From Pedobacter sp. FW305-3-2-15-E-R2A2 (GTDB lineage Bacteria > Bacteroidota > Bacteroidia > Sphingobacteriales > Sphingobacteriaceae), in NCBI RefSeq assembly GCF_038446955.1, contig NZ_CP151803.1:6014001-6078000 (forward strand): a stretch of DNA of 64,000 nucleotides, in the 5' to 3' direction. Position numbers and translations under genes: made by a program. The notes under the pieces were generated by a model. That model was not told the origin of the DNA. It did not search any database and saw only the letters and a list, made by a program, of their open reading frames with translations. Below, in pieces: positions 28,201 through 34,588 of this stretch (position 1 is the stretch's first letter; every line of letters begins with the position of its first letter).

Positions 28201-28719
28201 TCCGCCTTCGGGAACTGAGATTTTGAATTTACCGTTCACATCGGTAGATGCTGCGGTATTCGTTCCTTTCAGTTTTACACTTACGCCGATCAGGGTTTCC
28301 CTGGTTTTTGCGTCGCTCACTGTTCCGGTAATGACAATAGGAACAGGTTTGCTGTCAATCACCACATAACCTTCCACCAGTTTATATTGCAAACCGGTAT
28401 TGGCCAGTAGCTTATTGATGGCTTCCCTGACACTGATCTGTGCGGCAACAAGCGTAACATTCTTCTTTTCCCTTTGCATAGATTGCTCTCTCAGAGAAAA
28501 CCGGATGTTTCCTACCTTCCCGATTGCAGACAATCCCTGTGCGATGGTCACATTTTCTAACCGCAGGCTTATTTTATGATCAAGATCCTGACTCTTTACA
28601 TTACTGGCCATCAGGACACTTATAAAAGTAAGCTGGGCCGCAATGAGGATAAAAGAGCATTTCATAATAAATCGAATTGAAGGATATAGTTTTAATCCTT
28701 TTTGCATATTTTTGAACAT
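25228..28719 (-). CDS. STN-type TonB-dependent transducer/receptor
   Basis: A 1163-residue outer-membrane receptor. After the signal region (to about residue 45) there is an STN domain (KISLRLENVTIAQGLSAIG ... LQYKLVEGYVVID), the module through which FecA-type receptors signal to FecR. It is followed by a carboxypeptidase-like domain (ITGTVSDAKTRETLIGVSV), a plug (AVQIERTGSITTTQALQRVSG, VAIRGLGDRS) and a barrel ending FTYNLF. The position downstream of fecR- and ECF-sigma-type genes fits cell-surface signalling: ligand binding releases the sigma factor and induces the locus. It is the first gene of the tightly packed operon that ends at 13452. Confidence 0.92.
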   Translation of the reverse strand: MFKNMQKGLKLYPSIRFIMKCSFILIAAQLTFISVLMASNVKSQDLDHKISLRLENVTIAQGLSAIGKVGNIRFSLREQSMQREKKNVTLVAAQISVREAINKLLANTGLQYKLVEGYVVIDSKPVPIVITGTVSDAKTRETLIGVSVKLKGTNTAASTDVNGKFKISVPEGGGILVVSYMGYQSREIKVDAATKELNINLIASSTQLSEVTVQARRKTNTEVAVLDERKKSAVVQDAISAVQIERTGSITTTQALQRVSGVTITDDKYVAIRGLGDRSVIGQLNGVRLASSDPDRSSIPLDLVPASLLDNITIYKTVTPDKPADAAAGIVELKTKSVPDSMVFDVIIQSGFNSNIGIGGQHNSFFNSDMGFLGDKINKKNLSSDFLNLATQYKGGLPQIQSMIANSGYSPEMKQEVKRINGIMQGFDPVMTTRYKQSPLNQLYSATFGNSYTLFKKHKLGVIAGGNYYRRTTDISGGDIQQYSIYQGVVTGNPQVSSPRNIPNYITPNSLYMGKYQTYKENTGTETLNYGTLLGLTYRFSPQHEISMQYLGSWGGETQATNMFGGYEYTGLPGDVRSTIYSLKQSYRKLNTFNLQGEHKFLTGEYAPRLSYNIASSRAGQNDPDYRFVTLADYMPKGDAYYGKPTTGPNSGVNDQVSSDHLYALSSGYVNGFGAYGIIQAEPNGRRYRNLDEKNYNYKADISIPFKLFGEKQEFKTGVNYLNRDRDFTENVLFLPGSNFSSLGALPLYRVEGNLDRLVSPEVIGIRPMAPGTGEGAAPVGGFLYNSQKSPNNYTGFFETKAAYAMVDLKVTKDLRLTGGVRFESTNIQSAVDTAGVFLDPALTAPGAGGTRIPLSLTSPNSVYKTGYKPYYSLNATYNFKDKMNFRAGYNTTLARPELREITNVFEFDAFQMGLVVGNPNLINQYTQNLDFRWEYFPNNGEVVAVSLFGKRIQNQLYKVFSLQTSGLAATYPEYPTIRFENDPNIGKVWGLELEIVKDLGRIWDPLQNFFVGTNLLLAQSQIKKSPERLEANRSLDRHTPSNSPLFEQAPYSLNGWLNYNNKRSGTSLTGTFNMVGERLVQINLTGEPDLYTRPVPVLDFVFSQRIFKNVIFKGYMKNLLNPSIRTVYANPGTGGTWYGNEYLNRGYKRGSEFMMGFTYNLF

Positions 28720-28788
28720 TACTGGTTTATTCGCTGCGAGGCGATGATCTGTTAAAATTCCGTAGCTGTTTACAGGTACGGGTTGCTT

Positions 28789-28821
28789 TAAACCGTTAGG
28801 ACGTCGAAATCATACGGTTTA
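28789..28821. repeat. Inverted repeat between fecR and the STN receptor gene
   Basis: TAAACCGT (28789-28796) and ACGGTTTA (28814-28821) form perfect 8-bp arms with a 17-base loop in the 191-base gap between the FecR-like gene and the receptor gene. It could be a processing or attenuation hairpin, or an operator near a receptor promoter. No T run follows. Confidence 0.4.
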
Positions 28822-28910
28822 TGGACATTAAATTCGTTCCCTGCCCTTCCAGGCGGGGAATGTTTGTTTGTAGACAACCTTACATAGCTTTCCTTTCCTG
28901 TTTTGTAGTA

Positions 28911-29942
28911 TTAATTAATGGAGACATTGCGAGCGCTGATGTGATATTTAAAATGGCCTGTTGCTGCCAGTATTTTCATGATTTTGTTGAGGGGAACATC
29001 GGCCTGCAGTACGACGGAGATCTTTTCTTTTGCTTTTCCTTTATGCTCAAAGCTGATGTCTACATTGTACCAGCGCTCCAGTTCAGTCGTGATCTCTTTG
29101 AGGGATTGATTGTGAAAGACCAAACGCGCAGCTTTCCATCCGCTGATCTCATCGATTTCTGTATTTGCAGTTTTAATCATCCCCTGATCGTAGGTTATTT
29201 TTTGTCCGGGAGTTAGAATGGCCAGTGATTTACTACGCTGTTCTATATATTCATCCACCCTTACTTTTCCCGTCGCCACTGCTACGGTTAGCGGACGATT
29301 TTTGAAAGCATCTATTTTAAAGGAAGTTCCAAGGACTCTGGTCTGCACTTTTCCGGTATGGACAATGAAAGGTTTCTTTGGATCTTTTGTCACTTCAAAA
29401 AAAGCTTCACCTTCCAGTTCTATCTCGCGGGAACTTGCTTCAAACTGTTCCCGAAAAGTGATCCTGCTTCCCGCTCCCAGATAAACAGCAGAGCTGTCTG
29501 GCAACACCACCCTTGAGCGTTGTCCGCGGGGATTCTGAATCTCACGCATAGCGATCTGCTCCACTACCGGAGTTTTTTTAAATTGGAGCATTCCATAAGT
29601 ACCCAGGCCAAGGAAGATGACGGCTAAAACCGCAGCGTAGCGTAAATAGGTTCTCTGTTTTATAACGCGGACTATATTCTCGTTTTCTTCATTTTGATGA
29701 AAACGCTGCGCCTCTTCCCCTTCCAGTTTTTTATAAAACTGTTGCAGCTTTTCCTGCAGGTGTGGCTGATCTGTATTTTCTTCTGCTTCCAGCCCTGTCC
29801 AGCTTTCCGACAGCAGCTCGTCAAAAATTTGTTGTGTACCTGGAACCAACATCAATCTCTTTACTTCCTTCATCTCTTCGGGCGTACAATTGTGATTGAG
29901 GTATTTTCTAATCAGGGTTTTATCTTTATGCTCTGGCTCCAT
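28911..29942 (-). CDS. FecR-family anti-sigma factor
   Basis: A 343-residue membrane anti-sigma factor. It has a cytoplasmic N-terminal region (about 1-95), one transmembrane segment (YAAVLAVIFLGLGTYGML, about 98-118), a periplasmic FecR domain (SRVVLPDSSAVYLGAGS, GEAFFEVTKDPKKPFIV, VLGTSFKI) and a C-terminal DUF4974 domain (LKEITTELERWYNVDI to the end). In this family the periplasmic part contacts the STN domain of the TonB receptor and the cytoplasmic part holds the ECF sigma factor. It lies 202 bases after the sigma gene and 191 before the receptor gene. Confidence 0.93.
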   Translation of the reverse strand: MEPEHKDKTLIRKYLNHNCTPEEMKEVKRLMLVPGTQQIFDELLSESWTGLEAEENTDQPHLQEKLQQFYKKLEGEEAQRFHQNEENENIVRVIKQRTYLRYAAVLAVIFLGLGTYGMLQFKKTPVVEQIAMREIQNPRGQRSRVVLPDSSAVYLGAGSRITFREQFEASSREIELEGEAFFEVTKDPKKPFIVHTGKVQTRVLGTSFKIDAFKNRPLTVAVATGKVRVDEYIEQRSKSLAILTPGQKITYDQGMIKTANTEIDEISGWKAARLVFHNQSLKEITTELERWYNVDISFEHKGKAKEKISVVLQADVPLNKIMKILAATGHFKYHISARNVSIN

Positions 29943-30144
29943 TCTTATTGTCCTTCATGATGTAAAACACAATTATCAGAGGACACCACCTATGCAGGAT
30001 AAAAAAAATAACATTTATTCTTATATGGAAAGTAGCGTTGGGCAAAGCCGATGGGAATCAGTTATTCCACGTTTAAGGCAAAGACAGAAGGGGCCGACCT
30101 GCCCCTCTAATTACTTATTTGAAAAATGGAGACGTAGAAGCCAA

Positions 30145-30741
30145 CTAACCCAGCAATAAGCTGATCAACAGGATCAGCGTAAAGTCGGCGTGTTCCTTCA
30201 ATTGTTTGCGAAAAAAATTCAAAGAAGCAACCATGTAGTTTTCTACCGTGTTAACAGATAGATCAAGATTTCTGGCAATCTCTGAATAGGTCATGTTCTC
30301 TTCTCTGCTCATTTCATAAACCTTTCTGCGCTGGGGGCTCAACTGGTTTAACTTCTGGCGGTAAACTTGTTCCAGTTCTTTGCTGTCCAGTTCATGATCG
30401 GCAGATCTCGACGTATGATTTGAATCTTCGGAGATCAATTCCAGGGACACGGTATTTAATATCTTTTTGCGGTAATGGTTATAGATGGCATTCTTTACAG
30501 AACGATAGAGGTAGGCTTTAAGGTTATCCTCGATGGATACTGCTCCTTTAGTTTTCCAGAGGCCAAGCATGACATCCATCGTAAGCTCTTCAGCAATCTC
30601 TGCTTCTTTTACGTTTTTTAAAGCATAGCCATAAAGCGGGTCATAATAACGCTTAAAAAGAACATTATAGGCGGAAGTATTCCCCTGACTATATTTTTCC
30701 AATAAAATTTTATCCCCTAGTGATGTAATTGATTCTGACAT
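30145..30741 (-). CDS. ECF RNA polymerase sigma factor (FecI-like)
   Basis: A 198-residue sigma-70-type ECF factor. Region 2 is seen in FKRYYDPLYGYALKNV ... EELTMDVMLGLWK, and region 4 in LSPQRRKVYEMSREENMTYSEIARNLDLSVNTVENYM. The C-terminus is a hydrophobic tail (FTLILLISLLLG) that many Bacteroidota FecI-like factors carry. It heads the fecR/TonB-receptor locus and is expected to drive the operon when released by the anti-sigma factor. A possible -7 box TATTTTTG lies 27 bases upstream of the ATG on the minus strand. Confidence 0.93.
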   Translation of the reverse strand: MSESITSLGDKILLEKYSQGNTSAYNVLFKRYYDPLYGYALKNVKEAEIAEELTMDVMLGLWKTKGAVSIEDNLKAYLYRSVKNAIYNHYRKKILNTVSLELISEDSNHTSRSADHELDSKELEQVYRQKLNQLSPQRRKVYEMSREENMTYSEIARNLDLSVNTVENYMVASLNFFRKQLKEHADFTLILLISLLLG

Positions 30742-31140
30742 GCTTGTATCAAAGAAACTCTTTGACGCAAAAATAGGAGCTGAAATCCGTGGGTATATTA
30801 AGGGAACATTAACTTATAAAGAAGTGCTCGTAACAACAATAGGAGAATAAACACATCTATATATTTAAAATGAACAACGCTATATATTTAATATTTACCT
30901 TCCGGCTTTAAAACATCAGCCAAATGTCACCGGTCTTCCTTGAGCTCCTATTTATACATAGTATCTGTATCCCAATTGTAGGTGTATTAACTTATGGGTG
31001 GATTGAAATGACAGATATGGATAGAAATATACAAAATGAATTAACCGGACGGCCAAATCTCATGACAAACACTACCGCCCGGCTGGTCTGCTAAAGAAGA
31101 AAGCAAGACCATATGGAGGAACAAAATATCCAGCTAAAAT
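30742..31140. other. Intergenic region upstream of the ECF sigma gene
   Basis: About 400 bases. On the minus strand TATTTTTG (30775-30768) matches the TAnnTTTG -7 box, 27 bases before the sigma start codon, although I find no good -33 element. No open frame, RNA gene or strong hairpin is evident in the rest. Confidence 0.4.
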
Positions 31141-31557
31141 CTAGTTCGCCACATTGACACTCATATTGGCGAAAATGGTGGGACCAAAATCAGTTTCTCC
31201 GATAAGGTAAATAAACTGCTGACCGGTTGCTCCAAAATCTGCTCCGCTAAGTGTGATGGAAGTTTTACCATTCACAGGCGCAGAGGCATAAAACTCCAGT
31301 CGTGGGTTTCCCATTACGACCCACCTGAGATCCGTCGCAGTACCCGTACCAAATGCAACGTTTGCAGTATACTCATAAGGGCCACCACTCAGACTAACAT
31401 TGCGGGGTCCGGTCATGTTAAGCAACACTTTACTTTTTTTAATTAAGGTCTTTGTGGATACTGTTTTTCCTTTTGAACCCGTGTCATTATTTGCATTAAC
31501 ACTTAATGAACCAATCAAAATAAATAGCGACAAGCTTAAAATTACAGTCTTTTTCAT
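31141..31557 (-). CDS. Secreted hypothetical protein, Ig-like
   Basis: A 138-residue exported protein with a signal peptide (MKKTVILSLSLFILIGSLSVNA). The mature region alternates short beta-prone stretches (RNVSLSGGPYEYTANVAF, TDLRWVVMG, FIYLIGETDFGP, ANMSVNVAN), suggesting one immunoglobulin-like domain. I know no family for it. It lies on the same strand as the ECF sigma gene but 400 bases upstream of it, so co-regulation is uncertain. Confidence 0.65.
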   Translation of the reverse strand: MKKTVILSLSLFILIGSLSVNANNDTGSKGKTVSTKTLIKKSKVLLNMTGPRNVSLSGGPYEYTANVAFGTGTATDLRWVVMGNPRLEFYASAPVNGKTSITLSGADFGATGQQFIYLIGETDFGPTIFANMSVNVAN

Positions 31558-32221
31558 TGTTTTTAATATTTAAGGGTTGATTAATAACTATTAACATACA
31601 ATTTAGTTAAAATTATTATAATAAAACAAATAGATATAAAAATATTATTCTTCAGAAAAATAAAAACGTTTCACGTTAATACCCATTATCAACGAATCCC
31701 CTACCTGAACTCTTTAAAGGTATTTTAACAGGAAAAATCAGTTTTTATGTTCATCATGCTCAGTCAGCAGCAAATAAATCAACCTGTTTTTCCCATAAAA
31801 CAATAGAAGTCCGCAGAGAAAAAATAAACCTATCTACCTATAAATGAGAAAGAAACAACAGCAACACAACTCAAAAAAGAAAAGTTCAGGTCAACATGTT
31901 TTTTTCAAAGAGATAATGACATCAAAATACATTTACATATTCACATCCAGATATCTATATATAAATAAATCCAAAACAAATCACATACATAGACATATTA
32001 ACATCTAGACATCAATATATAATAGATGTATTGATATACTTATACATTGACACACACAGACCAGACCTAAGTACAAAACACCCTCTTAAAGCATCTATAT
32101 CGCAATTTTAATCTGCTATATATTAATCACATATAGAATATATCCAGATATATTGAACCAAAGAAACATCCATATCAATATATCTTAGTATCATTGTGTT
32201 CTTGTATAAAGATATATTGAT
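31558..32221. other. AT-rich repeat-bearing region upstream of parA
   Basis: 664 bases without a gene. The right half (about 31940-32223) is very AT-rich and full of ATATAT and ATCAATATAT-type words, including an exact inverted pair of a 13-bp motif ending at the parA start codon and a diverged pair at 32009-32037. It may be the centromere-like and operator region of the ParA module. Confidence 0.5.
32009..32037. repeat. Diverged inverted pair of the ParA-region motif
   Basis: ATCAATATAT (32011-32020) and GATGTATTGATAT (32025-32037) face each other 4 bases apart. The second differs by one base from the motif GATATATTGATAT found next to parA. A further copy, GATATATTGA, lies at 32147-32156. 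Confidence 0.5.
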
Positions 32222-32223
32222 AT
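32172..32223. promoter_or_regulatory. Perfect 13-bp inverted repeat at the parA start (operator/parS candidate)
   Basis: ATATCAATATATC (32172-32184) is the exact reverse complement of GATATATTGATAT (32211-32223), 26 bases apart. The right copy overlaps the parA ATG at 32222. Between them, TATCATTG (32189-32196) is one base from the TAnnTTTG -7 box. In ParF/ParG-type systems the RHH partner binds repeats just upstream of the operon, both to repress it and as centromere. That role here is inferred. Confidence 0.6.
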
Positions 32224-32965
32224 GAAGATTATTGCTATAATAAACCATAAAGGTGGTACAGGGAAAACAACCTCCACCCTAAATATTGGCGCTGGATTAG
32301 CGCGTATAAAGAAGAAAACCTTACTGGTTGATATTGACCCTCAGTCGAACCTAACGGAGGGCTTAGGATTCAGGGATGTGAAAGTTTCGATTTACGACAG
32401 CATCAAAGACGATGTAGCACTTCCAATAGCATCCGTTTCAGAATACCTGGACATCATCCCCTCTTCTCTTGATTTATTAGGAGCAGAAATTGAACTGGTT
32501 TCCAGACTAGGAAGAGAAACCATCCTTAAAAGACTGTTAAAAAGTGTAGAAGGAAAATATGATTATGTATTGATTGATTGCGCACCAGCTTTAGGAATGC
32601 TAACGGTTAACGCATTAGTCGCAGCCGATACCGTAATGATTCCTTTAGAAGCGGAATATTTTGCCTACAGAGGAATTGACCGTTTGATCTCTATCATTTC
32701 TGACGTCCGGACACATTACAATGAAAACCTGACCATTGGCGGAGTATTCATTACTAAGATCAACCCAAGACGTGTCATCACAGAACAAATCACGGAAAGC
32801 ATCAAGAAATACTTCAGCGACAAACTATTCGAAACTTCGATCAGGGTTAACGTTGCACTGGTAGAAGCGCAGCTCAAAGGAGTAGATGTATTTGAATACG
32901 CTCCCATATCAAATGCAGCAGTCGATTACGCAAATCTGACTGATGAAATTGTAGAAAAAATATAA
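32222..32965 (+). CDS. parA: ParA-family partition ATPase
   Basis: A 247-residue P-loop ATPase with the deviant Walker A motif KGGTGKTT (10-17), the signature lysine K10, VDIDPQSN (Walker A') and VLIDCAPALGMLTVNAL (Walker B). There is no N-terminal helix-turn-helix, so it is the short Soj/ParF type. A small RHH-like gene follows 5 bases later. No plasmid replication or mobilisation gene is nearby, so it is an orphan partition-type module in a chromosomal setting. Plasmid or genomic-island remnant, or a chromosomal positioning system, are both possible. Confidence 0.9.
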   Translation: MKIIAIINHKGGTGKTTSTLNIGAGLARIKKKTLLVDIDPQSNLTEGLGFRDVKVSIYDSIKDDVALPIASVSEYLDIIPSSLDLLGAEIELVSRLGRETILKRLLKSVEGKYDYVLIDCAPALGMLTVNALVAADTVMIPLEAEYFAYRGIDRLISIISDVRTHYNENLTIGGVFITKINPRRVITEQITESIKKYFSDKLFETSIRVNVALVEAQLKGVDVFEYAPISNAAVDYANLTDEIVEKI

Positions 32966-32970
32966 AGATT

Positions 32971-33231
32971 ATGGCAAAAAAGAACTTAGGTGATATAGAG
33001 GATAACAACAAGAACTTAGGAGGTGTATCTGCCTTATTCAATTCTCCCTCAAAAGAGATCCCTGCTACCAAAGCCGGCAGACCGGAACCACTCGCTGAAG
33101 AGGAAACCGTTACTTACCCATTGAGACTTAAAAAGAGCTCCTTAAAAGCTTTAAAAATACTCGCGGCACAGCGGGGCGTTACGGTGAAAGAATTGATTCT
33201 TTCTGTAGTAGACAAAGCCTACGAACTGTAA
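32971..33231 (+). CDS. Small ParA partner, ribbon-helix-helix-like
   Basis: An 86-residue protein. Residues 1-45 look disordered and polar (NLGDIEDNNKNLGG, then a proline- and glutamate-rich stretch). Residues 46-86 fit a ribbon-helix-helix fold: a basic beta strand (TYPLRLKKSS), helix one (LKALKILAAQRG) and helix two (TVKELILSVVDKAYEL). A flexible N-terminus plus an RHH domain is the architecture of ParG-type centromere-binding proteins, whose N-terminal tail stimulates the ParA-type ATPase. Its position directly after parA and before a terminator supports that role. The family assignment is by pattern only. Confidence 0.75.
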   Translation: MAKKNLGDIEDNNKNLGGVSALFNSPSKEIPATKAGRPEPLAEEETVTYPLRLKKSSLKALKILAAQRGVTVKELILSVVDKAYEL

Positions 33232-33242
33232 ATCCAGCAAAG

Positions 33243-33290
33243 AAAAGCGCTGATGTGTAGATATATTGATTTCTATACATCAGCGCTTTT
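33243..33290 (+). terminator. Terminator of the parA operon with motif in its loop
   Basis: AAAAGCGCTGATGTGTAGA (33243-33261) pairs with TCTATACATCAGCGCTTTT (33272-33290) over 19 bp with a single G-T wobble. Runs of A and T at the base make it bidirectional. The loop region contains GATATATTGAT (33260-33270), identical over 11 bases to the motif repeated upstream of parA. Confidence 0.8.
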
Positions 33291-33653
33291 AATAAAAAAG
33301 GCCCCGAGAACTGTGGTTTCCGAGGCTTTAGTATTGAGAGAGCATTAGGGATCGATTTTGTTATCAGAATCGTCTGGGGGGATATATAGATTGACTCTAA
33401 TTTCTTGTTATGGCAATGGAGGAATATTCCTTACTAACATTGTATACTTATATATTTAAATAATTGAACTTTGCATCTTTTAATTAACACAACAAATGTA
33501 AAGAAGAAAGGGCCGAATAAATATTTCAGCCTATTTCAACGATTGGATGAAAGCAAAAAAAAATTCACAAACACCTATAAATCCTACAATAAACCCCCAA
33601 AAAAGTAATTTCCGGGGGTTCAATATATTCCAGTAAAGAATAAAAAAAATAGC
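33291..33653. other. Convergent intergenic region between the par module and the TOMM cluster
   Basis: About 360 bases between the par terminator and the stop codon of the TOMM precursor gene. It contains a weak GC-rich hairpin (about 33299-33330), a C5/G5 hairpin at 33592-33620, and otherwise AT-rich DNA with no gene seen. Confidence 0.4.
33592..33620 (-). terminator. Possible terminator of the TOMM operon
   Basis: AACCCCC (33592-33598) and GGGGGTT (33614-33620) form a 7-bp stem with a 15-base loop, 34 bases past the precursor stop codon. The T run on the minus strand is short (TTTATTG), so termination may be weak. Confidence 0.45.
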
Positions 33654-34571
33654 TTATGGACAGGTTAAAGGATAAGCCGGACCTGTACCATTATACCTCG
33701 ATAAAGCACGTGCATCGGAATAACTTTCAGGATTTGGTTTCGTTGGAAATTGAAGGAAAATATCATTCACTTCAAGCTTTTCCCATGCTCCACGCTCCGC
33801 ATTCCAAATGGAATTTCCTTCTACCACCTCATCAAAACGGATGTTAAACGCCCATGGATTTTTGAACGAAACAAATTCATCTCTAATTACAGAGTTTTCC
33901 GTTCCTACAGGAGAAATCGTCCTGTTTTTTTCAGTAAGGAATTCCAGATATCCTGGATTAATCCAGCAGAACGAAATCATGCCCATCACGATCGCACCAA
34001 ATCCAAGAAAGGATTCATCACCACCGGCACCCAGATCATCCTCAATATTATTCTCCATCGCGGCATTGTAATCTGCCTTATTCAGGCTGAAAGTTTTGTA
34101 GTTTGTCGCCATGATCTCTTCCACATTCGCATGGGAACAAGGAATAGCACCTCCCGTATCGGTCACTTCATAGCCATTGCCAAATAAAGAAGTAAAAAGG
34201 GAGTAATAAGCAGCCAATGCTGCTGGTCTTTCTTCCGGAGCAGGCGCAGCAGGAATTTTGATCACAAAAAGATCCGAACCACCTAACCAGCCATTGTTAG
34301 AATTGGGATCGTAAGGAGAATATACGGATATTGGCGTTGGCGGCTGGCCTTCATGTTTCTCCACATTTTCAATGATAAACACATTCGCTCTCCAGTTGAG
34401 CTTCTGCTCTTTTGGGAGAAACCCTTTAAACACTTCATTTTCAAGGATGTTTGTCCATTTAACATTAGGTACACTGATGAATTCTTTCAAAAATTCATCA
34501 TCTTTCCAGCCACGGGCGATACTTTGTAAGTAGGCTGTACGAAAAGCCATTAATTCGGAGGTTAAATTCAT
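33654..34571 (-). CDS. TOMM/RiPP precursor, BMA_0021/BMA_0022-like
   Basis: A 305-residue protein with no signal peptide or transmembrane segment. The N-terminus (FRTAYLQSIARGWKDDEFLKEF) resembles the nitrile-hydratase-alpha-like leader found in NHLP-type RiPP precursors. The C-terminus ends NGTGPAYPLTCP, leaving a Thr-Cys pair (303-304) that a cyclodehydratase could convert. From memory the whole protein matches the BMA_0021/BMA_0022 TOMM precursor family, which is far longer than ordinary RiPP precursors. It starts 17 bases after the cyclodehydratase gene and is last in the operon. Only three Cys are present (in IPCSHAN, SFCWINPG and LTCP). Alternative reading: an unmodified effector or scaffold of the cluster. 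Confidence 0.75.
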   Translation of the reverse strand: MNLTSELMAFRTAYLQSIARGWKDDEFLKEFISVPNVKWTNILENEVFKGFLPKEQKLNWRANVFIIENVEKHEGQPPTPISVYSPYDPNSNNGWLGGSDLFVIKIPAAPAPEERPAALAAYYSLFTSLFGNGYEVTDTGGAIPCSHANVEEIMATNYKTFSLNKADYNAAMENNIEDDLGAGGDESFLGFGAIVMGMISFCWINPGYLEFLTEKNRTISPVGTENSVIRDEFVSFKNPWAFNIRFDEVVEGNSIWNAERGAWEKLEVNDIFLQFPTKPNPESYSDARALSRYNGTGPAYPLTCP

Positions 34572-34588
34572 TGTTTGGTTTTTTTATG

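Noticed and set aside
13452..30741. Polysaccharide utilisation locus
   Set aside because: No SusD, glycoside hydrolase or polysaccharide lyase is encoded; receptors are STN and Oar types.
31930..32223. CRISPR array or iteron-type replication origin
   Set aside because: Repeats are short, irregular in spacing and inverted, and no Cas or replication initiator gene is near. A partition/operator role fits better.
33299..33330. GC-rich hairpin as a second par terminator
   Set aside because: Only about five consecutive pairs with mismatches; much weaker than 33243-33290.
33750..34187. Plus-strand frame of 145 codons opposite the TOMM precursor
   Set aside because: No start context or family; the minus-strand gene fits the operon and the precursor family.
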